64,000 bases of DNA, taken from assembly GCA_910585625.1 (NCBI GenBank), contig CAJUFQ010000002.1, positions 102,876 through 166,875 on the forward strand. The letters run 5' to 3'. This document shows positions 25,440 through 34,421 of this stretch, one piece after another (within the stretch, counting starts at the first letter, position 1; each line of letters opens with the position of its first letter). The DNA comes from an uncultured Lachnospiraceae bacterium (GTDB lineage Bacteria > Bacillota > Clostridia > Lachnospirales > Lachnospiraceae). The notes beneath the pieces are model-generated. The model was not told the DNA's origin. It made no database searches and worked only from the letters and a program-made list of their open reading frames with translations. The translations under genes and the position numbers were made by a program.

Positions 25440-26006
25440 ATGAAACGATGTGTAATTGTCGGCGGTGCTGACATAAACAATTATGAATATATCAAAAGCC
25501 GTTTGCACAACGATGATTTCGTCGTGTTCTGCGATAGCGGTCTTAAACATTTAGAATCTTTGCAAGTAAAGCCCGGACTTATCGTGGGAGATTTTGACTC
25601 CCATGATAACCTGCGCCTTGACGTGGAAACGATTGTGTTGCCTTGCAAAAAAGACGATACCGATACTGTATTTGCTGTCAAGGAAGCTGTTAAAAGAGGA
25701 TTTGACGATTTTCTTTTAATCGGTGTTGTGGGTGCAAGACTTGACCACACACTTGGTAATGTGTATATACTTTTATATCTTGATTCCCTTGGTAAGAAAG
25801 GCTATATCATAGATGATTATTCTGAAATGGAAATCGTCTCAAAAGAACCTGCATATATTGATGATTCCTACGCCTACTTTTCGCTTCTGAACATATCCGG
25901 AACAGCAAAAGAGATTACGCTTGAGAATGCAAAATATCCAATAGTAATGAGTGTGTCCTTGATTATAGCAAGGTGCGCCGCTTCGGTGAAGATACCTTCA
26001 CTATGA
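25440..26006 (+). CDS. thiN: Thiamine pyrophosphokinase ThiN with altered C-terminus
   Basis: The enzyme converts thiamine to TPP. The catalytic N-terminal domain is intact: CVIVGGADINN, VVFCDSGLKHLES, GLIVGDFDSHDN, KKDDTDTVFAVKEA and GVVGARLDHTLGNVY. The C-terminal beta-sandwich begins normally (FSLLNISGTAKEITLENAKYPI) but after about residue 168 the sequence no longer fits the family; the last 20 residues read into what is tnpW in another frame. It is 188 residues instead of the usual 205-215. Either a frameshift or a recombination joint cut off the end, so activity is uncertain. It has no obvious ribosome site, 9 nt after cytX. Confidence 0.85.
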   Translation: MKRCVIVGGADINNYEYIKSRLHNDDFVVFCDSGLKHLESLQVKPGLIVGDFDSHDNLRLDVETIVLPCKKDDTDTVFAVKEAVKRGFDDFLLIGVVGARLDHTLGNVYILLYLDSLGKKGYIIDDYSEMEIVSKEPAYIDDSYAYFSLLNISGTAKEITLENAKYPIVMSVSLIIARCAASVKIPSL

Positions 26007-26113
26007 AGATTGGCGGCACGACCTACGAGGTATCCACTCATTTTAATCCCAACGGCAGGCAGTGCGTTATGGAACAGTTTAAGCAACTTATTCTGTCAGA
26101 ACATTTGATCTGA
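25961..26113 (+). pseudogene. tnpW: Remnant of transposon protein TnpW
   Basis: In the frame shifted from thiN, the sequence reads FTMKIGGTTYEVSTHFNPNG and ends EQFKQLILSEHLI, the pattern of TnpW-family proteins (K-I-G-x-T-T-Y-E-V then HF) that accompany TnpX-type recombinases. No good start or ribosome site is present and its 5' part merges with the end of thiN. It is likely a truncated gene marking where cargo joined the element. Confidence 0.6.
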
Positions 26114-26199
26114 CAACTCACACAATCGAAAAAGACAATCGGATGTGGTAAAGTATAATTGCTTTGCCGTACCCGGTTGTCGGAAAGGAGAAAACAGAT

Positions 26200-27939
26200 A
26201 TGACAACCGCAAACAATATTAAGGTGCAAAACGATATAAATTTTGATGAAGAACTCATTACTGCGCTTTACTGCCGCTTATCCGTAGAAGATATTAAGGA
26301 CGAGAACGGAAAAAAGAAAAGTAAGGAGGACGAGTCAAACAGCATTAGCAATCAAAAGCAGATTTTACTTGACTACTGTGCCAAGCACGGCTACAAGAAC
26401 ACGATGTTTTTCGTGGATGACGGAATTTCCGGCACGAGCTTTGACCGCAGCGATTTCAACCGTATGCAAAAGATGGTTGAAGAAGGCAAGATTTGCAGAA
26501 TCATCGTAAAAGACCTGTCCCGTTTTGGTCGTGAACAGGTGGAAGCGGGCAGACTTACTCAAATCGTATATCCGTCGCTGGGTGTTACTTTTATTTCTAT
26601 CCAAGAGAATGTAAACAGTACCACCGGCGAGGGTATGGAAATGCTTCCGTTTTATAATATATTCAACGAATGGTACGCAGCGCAGACCTCCAAAAAGATC
26701 CGTGCCGTATGGCAATCCAAAGCAGACCACGGGGAACGCATTTCTGCCACTGTACCGTTTGGATATATGAAATCGCCCGACAATTCAAAGCAATGGATTA
26801 TTGATGAGCCTGCGGCGGAAATCGTAAGAAAAATCTTTGACCTGTGTTTAGCAGGTAAAGGTCCGTCGCAAATCGCACGGCAGCTTGAGGCGGAAAAGGT
26901 ACTTGTTCCTTCTGCCTACTATGAATCTGTTGACAGAAAAACAAGGAATACGCCGCCTGCAAATCCGTATGCGTGGTGTTCAAGTGCCGTTGTTGGCATT
27001 TTGGAAAACCGTCAATATACGGGGTGTGCAGTAAATTTCAAAAGCACTACCGTCAGCTATAAGGTTCACAAGATAATTCACAATGCCGTTGAGGACTATC
27101 AGATCATTCCGAATATGCAGGAGCCGATCATCAGTGAAGATGTTTGGTTAAGGGTGCAGGAACTACGAAAAAATCGCCGCCGTCCTACGGCAACGGGAAG
27201 AACAAGTCTTTTTTCGGGATTGGTATTCTGCCCCGACTGTGGTGCGAAACTGCATTTTGCGGCGGCTAAGAGTATTACCCGCAATCAAGAGCATTTCCGA
27301 TGTTCAAATTACAAGTCCGGCAGGGGTACTTGTACCATCCACTATATCCGTGATGTTGTGCTTGAAAAAATCGTGCTTGAAGCAATTAGTGATTTAGCCG
27401 ATTTTGTCAAATGCCACGAACCGGTATTTCTGTATATGCTCGCAAAGAAAAATAATGCGATGCGTCAGCAGGAATTTAAGCGATTGGAACGGTTTGTAGA
27501 AAATGGTACTCGTCGCATTGCTGAATTAGACAAGCTGTTTGAAAATGCTTTTGAAAGAAATGTACTTGGCAAATTAGAAGATGACCGTTATGAACGTATG
27601 GTACTCAGTTATGAAAAAGAGCAAAAGGAACTGATTGCAGAAGTTGCAGAAAGTCAACGGATTTTAGAGAAAGCTGAACAGCAGGTAGTTGACCTACGAC
27701 TTTTGCTCCGTACTTTACGGGAAATGACCGATGTTAAGGAACTGACACCAACGCTTGTCAATTCACTAATAGAGCGTATTGAAGTTCACAACAACGATAA
27801 ATCCAGCGGTCATTGCTATGTGAAGGTGGATATTTATTTTACCGCCGCAGGTATGATAGATATTCCAACCGAAGAAGAAACCCTCGCTATGATGGCGGAA
27901 ATACGGGAAAACCCGCAGGAGTTCCGCTTTGTGGCATAA
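26200..27939 (+). CDS. Large serine recombinase (TnpX/TndX type)
   Basis: A 579-residue site-specific recombinase that should excise and insert the element. The resolvase domain has catalytic Ser28 in YCRLS and the arginines in DLSRFGRE, with VDDGISGTSFDR. A Recombinase domain follows (residues about 190-320), then a zinc ribbon (CPDC near 343, later CSNYKSGRGTC), a coiled coil and a DUF4368-type C-terminus. The ATG at 26200 is preceded by GGAAAGGAG; a TATAAT lies at 26153-26158. It ends 75 bp from the right attachment site, as is normal for such integrases. Complete, so the element may still be active. Confidence 0.95.
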   Translation: MTTANNIKVQNDINFDEELITALYCRLSVEDIKDENGKKKSKEDESNSISNQKQILLDYCAKHGYKNTMFFVDDGISGTSFDRSDFNRMQKMVEEGKICRIIVKDLSRFGREQVEAGRLTQIVYPSLGVTFISIQENVNSTTGEGMEMLPFYNIFNEWYAAQTSKKIRAVWQSKADHGERISATVPFGYMKSPDNSKQWIIDEPAAEIVRKIFDLCLAGKGPSQIARQLEAEKVLVPSAYYESVDRKTRNTPPANPYAWCSSAVVGILENRQYTGCAVNFKSTTVSYKVHKIIHNAVEDYQIIPNMQEPIISEDVWLRVQELRKNRRRPTATGRTSLFSGLVFCPDCGAKLHFAAAKSITRNQEHFRCSNYKSGRGTCTIHYIRDVVLEKIVLEAISDLADFVKCHEPVFLYMLAKKNNAMRQQEFKRLERFVENGTRRIAELDKLFENAFERNVLGKLEDDRYERMVLSYEKEQKELIAEVAESQRILEKAEQQVVDLRLLLRTLREMTDVKELTPTLVNSLIERIEVHNNDKSSGHCYVKVDIYFTAAGMIDIPTEEETLAMMAEIRENPQEFRFVA

Positions 27940-27946
27940 AGAGAAA

Positions 27947-27978
27947 ACGGTGCCACCCCTATTTCGGGGTTACACCGT
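27947..27978. terminator. Hairpin terminator at the right end of the element
   Basis: ACGGTG (27947-27952) pairs with CACCGT (27973-27978), with an inner CCCC/GGGG stem. In the leftward direction it is followed by TTTTCTCTTT, so it can end transcription leaving the host gene at 28056 whose own terminator was split by the insertion; it also follows the recombinase stop by 7 nt. Confidence 0.75.
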
Positions 27979-28002
27979 ATCCTACATAAATTACTTCCTT
28001 AC

Positions 28003-28028
28003 GAAGCCGTGCCATTTGGAATGACGCC
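28003..28028. other. attR of the serine-recombinase element
   Basis: Right junction: element half AGCCGTGCCA (28005-28014), core TT (28015-28016), host half TGGAATGACGCC (28017-28028). The host half is the missing arm of the terminator hairpin that begins at 16261. Confidence 0.75.
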
Positions 28029-28055
28029 CCTGTCTGCTACTCCTGAACACAGGCA

Positions 28056-31000
28056 TTATTTTGTAATTTTAACTTTTACGCTAGCTTTCTTGTTCGTGCC
28101 GTCTGTCGAGGTTGCCGTGATAGTCACGGTCTTTCCCTTTCCGGCTTTCTTCGTTGCTACCACGCCTTTAGCGTTCACGGTCGCCCACTTCGTATTTGAG
28201 GACTTCCAGGACAATTTCTTATTAGCCTTCTTGCCGTTTGTCTTAATGTCCGGCTTAAGCGTAATTTTCTTGCCGTTCTTCACCGCCTTGCTCTTTATCT
28301 TGAATGAGACCTTAGTTACGGCATTCTTCATAATCTTAATCTTGATGGCCGCTTTCTTCTTGCTTCCGTCCTTGGCGATCGCCGTGATAGTCACAGTCTT
28401 CCCTGCGCCGGCTTTCTTCATAGATACCACGCCGTTTTTGACAGTCGCCCACTTTGTATTCGAAGATTTCCAGGACACAGTCTTATCCGTAGCGTTACTG
28501 GGCTTGACCGTCGGCTTCACGGTAACTTTCTTGCCAATGGCAATGCTCTTGGAAGCTGCGGAAAGCGTAAGCCCCGTTACTTTCACAATCTTCTTCAAGG
28601 CTTTCTTCTTCGCATTGAGCGTCTTTAATGCATTGTCCACTTCTTCCTGGGTCGCGTCTGCATTTACCGAAACTTTCTTGGCTGCATCCAGCGCATCCTT
28701 AAATGGCTTCCACGTTTTGGTCGTGTATGCCGATGCTTTGAGCTTTCCAAACTCTGCGATTGCTTTATCCAGCGCATCCTTATCGACATTTTTCACGAGC
28801 GCGGCAACTGCTTCATTCAGTTCCGTAATTGTCGCATCAATCTCGTCTTTGGTCACGTTATTGTTTGCTTCTGCCAGGCGTTTGGAGAGTTTTTCCATGG
28901 CCGCCAAAGCGTTCTGATACCGATTCCAACTCTCCTGCGTGTAGGTTTCCGGCTTCAAGTCTGCGGATGCCTGAACCGCCTCTTCATATGCTGTCGTAAA
29001 TTCCTGTTTCTTTTCTTCATCTGGTTTCTGGCTGGCAATAGGCTCAAGCGCGGCCCTTGCATCTTCCAAGGCTTTAGCCGCAGCCTCTGCCTCATCCTTT
29101 GTGGCGTTTGCTCTGCCAAGCACTGCTTCAAATACTTCCAGGGCTTCCTGGTACACACTCCAGGTGCGTTGTGTGTAATTGCCGCTTGAAAGCTTTTCTG
29201 CTTTTGCTTCTGCAAGCTTCTCTTCCAGCCCTTCTTTCACTGCCCCTTCCAGCTTATGGTCAGCTTTTATCTCCAGGGCTTCGGCTGCCTTTGTCAGGGC
29301 AGCGGCTGCAGACGCATAATCTTCCAGCCTTTTGGCCAATTCCTCTTTCGCTGTCTGCAGAGCTTTTTCCAGCGCTGCCCAGGACGCTTCCGTGTATGCA
29401 TCCTTATATGTCCCTAAAGTCTCTGCATCTGCTATAGCATTTTCCAGCGGCTTCTTGTTCCCACATGCTTTGAGGGCGGACGCTGCTGTCTGAGGCAGGG
29501 CATTGGTTACTTCACTGACTGCCGCTGCCGTCGCGTCAGATGTCCCCAGTACCTTTTTCGCTGCAGCTAGCTTTTCCTGCAGGCCATCCCAGCTTGCCTG
29601 GCTGTAGTCATTCTCTTTGTCTTTCAGACCTTTCAGCTCTTCTTCAAGAGTTTTCACTTTCTCGCGCAGCCCGGCTATATTTACCAGATTCCCTTCTTCT
29701 GCTGCCAATTTGTTCTTTGCATCGGCTACAGCCTGTTCGCTATCAGGATTGTCAATCTGTGCCTGTGCCTCCGCAATCGCTGCCTGCAGGGCTGCCCAGC
29801 TTGCCGCTGTGTAATTGCTCTCATTGAGGTTTTTGCCTTTCAGGGCATTCAGGGCGTTTTCTAAGTCTGTGGTAGGAATGTTGTTCCTATAATATACCTT
29901 ACACTTAAATACAATTTCTTCTGTCCTCTGCTGCGCACCATCCCCGATGGTAATCGTAGCCGTCAGATCAACCTTTTTTTCAGCTTCTTTCTGATCAGGG
30001 ATTGCGGCCAACCCGGTATCTGCATTGAGTATCGCGTTATCTGTAGATTTCCAGGCAACTTTCGCTTCTCCATAACTGGTCTTTGGCAAATTAAATACTT
30101 TGTTCGTTGTGTTCTCGTTCGTCACGTTCAAGGTAAACTGTCCGTTATCCTCTGCCCGCGCCCCAATCTCTTTGATGAGGTCGGCTTTGGCATATTCCAT
30201 GTCGATATTGCCAAGATAGCCATAGGCATCCTCTATCTGCTTCTGCGCAAGGGCCGCGTTGTAAATACGGAAATCACGTATGCTGCCTTTGAAATCGGCA
30301 TCTCCATTGTGTCCATACGCACAGTTCCCAATATAGAAGTAACGGTTTGCCCCTTCGTTATGATTCCAGGCAGCAGTCATTGTAATGTCCGTGTCCACCG
30401 TATCATTCACTTTCTGCTTGTCGATATAGAGCGTCATCTTCTGCCCATTTATGACAACAGCGATGTGATGCCATTCATTCCTAGAGACCTTAATATTTCC
30501 AAACCCTTTATGCGCGTCTTGCGCCCAGCCATTGGCTGTCATAAATGCATTCAGCGTACTCTTTATATAGAAGTGCTTGGAACGCCCTCCATTGTCTTTC
30601 TTGTCTGAGTCATTCTCCCCGATAAGAGAACCCATGCCGAAAAGATTCCTGTCTTCGGCAATATTTGTCCAGAAGGAGAAGGTCATCTGATCGGTCACAT
30701 TCAGCTTATCCAGCGACTCTTTGGGAAGCTGGATGATATTCTTGCGCGCTGTCCCTCCATTGAACGCCGCTCCATTCTCCCGGTTAAAAACGATGCTATC
30801 TGCCGGTGCGCCATCTACCCCATGGCCTGATGCATCTTTGGCCTTATTGTCATCAAGCGGATACCATGCAGCCAAGGTCTTGTTAAGTTCCGCAAAGCTC
30901 TTTAATTCCAGCCCATTCATAGCGGCCTCAAGCTGCGCCACCATCTCGTCTACCTGGTCTGCATCCGCAGCGTCAGTTCCTTCTGTCGCTTTGACAGCCT

Positions 31001-34000
31001 CTGCCGCCGTAATCTTTGCCCCTAATGCTTCCAGGGATGCCTGCGTATAGATGTTTTCCGCTGCCCCTGACTCATACTTCGCTTTTGCCTGTTCAAATAC
31101 TTCATCAAACACGACGAAAGATACTGTGTCGCTCTCTTTTACCGTGATGTCTGAAAATACCTTTGTCAGCATATAAGAGCCATACTGGATTTTTGCCGTC
31201 AAGTTGACGATTGCGTCATTCCTGCCTTTGGAGGGCCGGATGACCGTGCCGTCTGTCCTGATTGCCGGATTATCCGACTGCCAAGTAATTTTTAACCCCT
31301 GGATGGTCTTGCCATCGCTGGTCTCCATCGTGGTCGGGAGATTCAGGTTCTCTGTCACGGCACTCTTGTCAAATGCCGCCCCTGACTGCAAGGTAAGGGC
31401 AAGACGCTCATGGATGTCTGTCACAGGAGTCTTACAAAGCTTTTCGTTAGCAATCTCCTGGATTTCCTGTTCTGTCAGCAATCCGTTGTATACTTCAAAC
31501 TCATCAAAGGTAGCCTTATAATCGTCATCCGCCCAGGAAGAGCGTCCCAGATAGTTGTTCTGCGCCACGAGCTGCGAAGGTTTGCAGATTCCCTCGACTG
31601 TCCCTGCCAACACGCCGTCCAGATACAGTTTTGCCATGTTTTCGGCACCGTTTGTGACAATGGCGATATGGGTCCACTGATTGGTCGGGGTAATGATGTT
31701 GTTATCTTTCTCATCCTTTGCCGTCAGGTGTGCCACGGTCGCCCCGCCTATCCTATATTCCATGTCAAGCAGTTTGTCTTTGTTAATCAGGCCCAGATGG
31801 CCCTGCGGGCTAGCCTTGCCAACCTGTGTCCCATGAAGGATCATCGCAAAAGTATCAGCATTACTTTCCCGATTAATGAACATGGAAATGGTTATGTCGT
31901 CCTGCGTCACCTTGCTTCCTCTGTCAGCCCCATCAATCTGCAGCAAATCGTCCGGCAGCTTGACATAAGAGCTTCCGTTCTTCCCGCCTGTCAGCTTTAC
32001 GCCATTGCCTTTGCCGTCCACACCGGCTATGTCCGTAGTCACCGCATTTACAAGCTCTGCATCCGCGTGGCTCCCAGTACTGTCTTCTGCCGGGTTTTCA
32101 CCGTCAAACTTGTAGCTTGCCAAAAGATAATGGTTTTTCACCTCGACGGTTGCCTTTGCTTCTGCGCCTGTGATAAATGTACCTGTGATTTCCAGAGGCT
32201 TGCCATCCTCCGTCTCTTTTGTAAAATCACAGCCTTCCAAATTCCATTCCACTTCTGTGGCAATCGGCTCATCCACGTTTTGGTAAGTTGCCCCTACCGT
32301 GTTCGGCAGGATAGGCTGCTTGCCAGTCACCGTCTTTACCTGAACTGTTTCCGCCTGCGCTACAAAAGCTGCTTGCTTATAAACTGCTATATAACTCATG
32401 CTGCCTGACGCCGGCATCGTTGCTTCGTTCGTCGCCGGCGAATCGACCGTTCCATCTCCGTTCGCATCCCAGCCGGATTTGTCTGAGTCAAACAAATAGG
32501 TCATGCCGTCTTTGCTCTTGGGCGTGAAGACAGACGTGTCAATGGCCTTGACTGTGCCTGGCAACTCCTTAGATATTATCGGCGCTACTAATTCTGAGGT
32601 GCCGTCTGGCATACGGTACTCAATCTTGGCCGTGCTGTATCCGGACTGCCAGCTGATTCTGTGGTTCGTGATTTCAAAGCCGGCTCTTGCCGCGCCAACT
32701 TTATCAATAATACCTGTCGAAACCTTTCGGAACGTCATCGGTTCTTCCGGGTTTGTAATTTCCTCGGTATGCCCATCCGGGTCTGTGACCCATACGCGGT
32801 AGGCGCCATTGCCAGTTACTGCGCCTTCGCTTACTGAAACGCCTGTGGTGTCTATCTGGGTACGTACACGGTAAACCTTCGTCCCATCGTGGGCCATCGT
32901 CCTGTCTGCTTCAGCGGGATAGTCTTTGCTCCCACTATTGCTGGCACTCCCGCCCTTTCCATTTCCACCGTTGACAAAGAACTTTCCTCCGGTAAAACGA
33001 GTAGAGGTAGACGACATCCAGAATGGATCTGCCTCCGTAACTCCCTGGTCAAAATACGCAACCACAGAGTCAGCGCCAAGCGTTCCCTTTGTCACAAGAT
33101 CGTACTCCGTTTCAATAATTCCCGTATATCCCCTTTTCAGCTTTGTTGCCTGCTTGGCATCATTTGCAACCGTGCCTTCCACCGTCTCATCACATTCAAA
33201 TACATGGACCGTCGCCTTCACTTTGGCATTTTCACCTTCAAGCCCTTCCGCTGTTCCTGTCACATTATGCTCGCCGGCCGTCCACGCCATATCGGACGTA
33301 TCTTCCCATGTCACGTTTACCGGAAGCGTATACCCTTCGATATTAGTATTGGCTGCTACCTGCTTCGGCAGGATTGGTGTGTTGCCCTCAATCACATATA
33401 TCGGGGAAAGAGGCGCAACAGCGTTCAGTTCCGGCTTTTTATAGACAAGGGTTACCACATTGTCCGCCGCGTTTTCCTTCACTTCCGCTATCGAGAGCGT
33501 GCTTGCGGATTCATCGCATACATAGAGACCGGATTCCGTTTCAATCCGCTTTTCTTCCTCCGGGACTTCATAGGTGTATGCGTATCCTGCTTTAACCATT
33601 TCAATGGTCTTTGCTTCTTTCAGCTCATTATTTTCTTCATCCTGATATTTGACGGTTACGGAACTCTTTTTAGAAGTCGCGACCGCAAGGGTCGGCACAT
33701 TGGCTGGAACGTCCTGCCCCGCTTCCCTGGCCCCATCTACATAGAAACCTCCCGCTACGGTCTGCAAGCGTAATACCATATGCTGCTTCCCCGCCTCGAC
33801 GGCTGCTTTCAGCGCCTTTGTCACATCAAAAGTCTTATCTCCCACGCTTTCACTGGAAATCCGCTCCCTGCTCCACATCGTGGCGTCGTAAGAATAATCG
33901 TTGTTCAATGCCGGAAACTTTGGCCCTAACTTATCTTCGGCAGATACATTATCAGGATTTGAATCGTTGACGGCTACCCAGCTTTCATCGTTCGCTGTCT

Positions 34001-34421
34001 GGAAAATAGCTGCCTTAAACCATTTCCCTCCGCCGCTGATATTTCCATTCACATTTCTGACATGAATGGTCAGTATCGCCTCGTCCACTTCTTCGCTGGA
34101 TGTAAACTGAGAGACGTCAAACTGGATGGCTCCCACGCGCGCCGATCCCAGATTGCTCCCGCTCTCATTCGACGTGTCATCCATTACGAACGCCGCTCCG
34201 TTGCTGTCGCCGTTCCTGTTCTCAGTTCCCGTAAGGCTTGTCGCAATCGTCAGCCCTTCGTCTGCATATTTCTGGCCGCCAGACCCTTCAAACCTTTCGG
34301 CCTGCAGGGTAACCGGCTGCCCGCCTTCCGCCGCCTGTACCGGCAGATTCCCCAAATTCACTCCTGTTATCACCATTGCAGTCGCCAGGAGCAGTGATAA
34401 AAGCCTTTTTCCTTTCTCCAT
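28056..34421 (-). CDS. Giant secreted protein with LamG, Ig-like and FIVAR-type repeats
   Basis: A 2121-residue exported protein. Signal peptide at residues 1-31 (LLSLLLATAMVITG, cleavage near VQAAE). In order: a beta-rich DNRLRE/CBM96-like domain to about 255, a MucBP-like domain (VKYQDEENNELKEAKTIEM), a Big_4-like Ig domain, an uncharacterised segment, a second Big_4, a LamG domain (about 803-1010), an atrophied Ig, a FIVAR-like helical repeat, a second LamG (about 1190-1390), another Ig, then at least five FIVAR-like helical repeats with a Y(T/S)xxSW pattern, and two C-terminal Big_2 domains (SWKSSNTKWATV in both). No catalytic domain or LPXTG is evident. It fits a carbohydrate-binding or host-binding surface protein. 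AAAGGAG precedes the ATG. Its terminator was split by the mobile element. Confidence 0.87.
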   Translation of the reverse strand: MEKGKRLLSLLLATAMVITGVNLGNLPVQAAEGGQPVTLQAERFEGSGGQKYADEGLTIATSLTGTENRNGDSNGAAFVMDDTSNESGSNLGSARVGAIQFDVSQFTSSEEVDEAILTIHVRNVNGNISGGGKWFKAAIFQTANDESWVAVNDSNPDNVSAEDKLGPKFPALNNDYSYDATMWSRERISSESVGDKTFDVTKALKAAVEAGKQHMVLRLQTVAGGFYVDGAREAGQDVPANVPTLAVATSKKSSVTVKYQDEENNELKEAKTIEMVKAGYAYTYEVPEEEKRIETESGLYVCDESASTLSIAEVKENAADNVVTLVYKKPELNAVAPLSPIYVIEGNTPILPKQVAANTNIEGYTLPVNVTWEDTSDMAWTAGEHNVTGTAEGLEGENAKVKATVHVFECDETVEGTVANDAKQATKLKRGYTGIIETEYDLVTKGTLGADSVVAYFDQGVTEADPFWMSSTSTRFTGGKFFVNGGNGKGGSASNSGSKDYPAEADRTMAHDGTKVYRVRTQIDTTGVSVSEGAVTGNGAYRVWVTDPDGHTEEITNPEEPMTFRKVSTGIIDKVGAARAGFEITNHRISWQSGYSTAKIEYRMPDGTSELVAPIISKELPGTVKAIDTSVFTPKSKDGMTYLFDSDKSGWDANGDGTVDSPATNEATMPASGSMSYIAVYKQAAFVAQAETVQVKTVTGKQPILPNTVGATYQNVDEPIATEVEWNLEGCDFTKETEDGKPLEITGTFITGAEAKATVEVKNHYLLASYKFDGENPAEDSTGSHADAELVNAVTTDIAGVDGKGNGVKLTGGKNGSSYVKLPDDLLQIDGADRGSKVTQDDITISMFINRESNADTFAMILHGTQVGKASPQGHLGLINKDKLLDMEYRIGGATVAHLTAKDEKDNNIITPTNQWTHIAIVTNGAENMAKLYLDGVLAGTVEGICKPSQLVAQNNYLGRSSWADDDYKATFDEFEVYNGLLTEQEIQEIANEKLCKTPVTDIHERLALTLQSGAAFDKSAVTENLNLPTTMETSDGKTIQGLKITWQSDNPAIRTDGTVIRPSKGRNDAIVNLTAKIQYGSYMLTKVFSDITVKESDTVSFVVFDEVFEQAKAKYESGAAENIYTQASLEALGAKITAAEAVKATEGTDAADADQVDEMVAQLEAAMNGLELKSFAELNKTLAAWYPLDDNKAKDASGHGVDGAPADSIVFNRENGAAFNGGTARKNIIQLPKESLDKLNVTDQMTFSFWTNIAEDRNLFGMGSLIGENDSDKKDNGGRSKHFYIKSTLNAFMTANGWAQDAHKGFGNIKVSRNEWHHIAVVINGQKMTLYIDKQKVNDTVDTDITMTAAWNHNEGANRYFYIGNCAYGHNGDADFKGSIRDFRIYNAALAQKQIEDAYGYLGNIDMEYAKADLIKEIGARAEDNGQFTLNVTNENTTNKVFNLPKTSYGEAKVAWKSTDNAILNADTGLAAIPDQKEAEKKVDLTATITIGDGAQQRTEEIVFKCKVYYRNNIPTTDLENALNALKGKNLNESNYTAASWAALQAAIAEAQAQIDNPDSEQAVADAKNKLAAEEGNLVNIAGLREKVKTLEEELKGLKDKENDYSQASWDGLQEKLAAAKKVLGTSDATAAAVSEVTNALPQTAASALKACGNKKPLENAIADAETLGTYKDAYTEASWAALEKALQTAKEELAKRLEDYASAAAALTKAAEALEIKADHKLEGAVKEGLEEKLAEAKAEKLSSGNYTQRTWSVYQEALEVFEAVLGRANATKDEAEAAAKALEDARAALEPIASQKPDEEKKQEFTTAYEEAVQASADLKPETYTQESWNRYQNALAAMEKLSKRLAEANNNVTKDEIDATITELNEAVAALVKNVDKDALDKAIAEFGKLKASAYTTKTWKPFKDALDAAKKVSVNADATQEEVDNALKTLNAKKKALKKIVKVTGLTLSAASKSIAIGKKVTVKPTVKPSNATDKTVSWKSSNTKWATVKNGVVSMKKAGAGKTVTITAIAKDGSKKKAAIKIKIMKNAVTKVSFKIKSKAVKNGKKITLKPDIKTNGKKANKKLSWKSSNTKWATVNAKGVVATKKAGKGKTVTITATSTDGTNKKASVKVKITK

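Larger units (their letters stand above)
16273..28016 (+). mobile_element. 11.74-kb large-serine-recombinase element carrying a thiamine operon
   Basis: The ends share the 7-bp core CCATTTG (16270-16276 and 28012-28018). Removing the element joins GGCGCCATCCCA-TT to TGGAATGACGCC, a near-perfect palindrome centred on TT: 10 of 12 pairs match and the other two are G-U in the leftward RNA. The joined element ends (AGCCGTGCCA-TT-TGTTACTGCT) form a weaker palindrome on the same TT, as expected for an attP. The element holds a small accessory gene, tnpV, a tnpW remnant and a TnpX-type recombinase at its right end, with cargo LysR, EamA, TPP riboswitch and thiSFGHE-HAD-thiD-cytX-thiN. No relaxase or conjugation genes are present, so it is a transposon-like unit that could move only by excision or with help. 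Its genes look more AT-rich than the flanks. Confidence 0.85.

Noticed and set aside
16273..28016. The element as an integrative conjugative element
   Set aside because: No relaxase, coupling protein or type IV secretion gene is present; only tnpV, a tnpW remnant, a small accessory gene and the recombinase belong to mobility.
28009..28917. 302-aa rightward reading frame
   Set aside because: It is the antisense of the Ig-like and helical C-terminal repeats of the 2121-aa protein; its repetitive hydrophobic composition comes from the lysine/threonine-rich codons on the other strand. No ribosome site.
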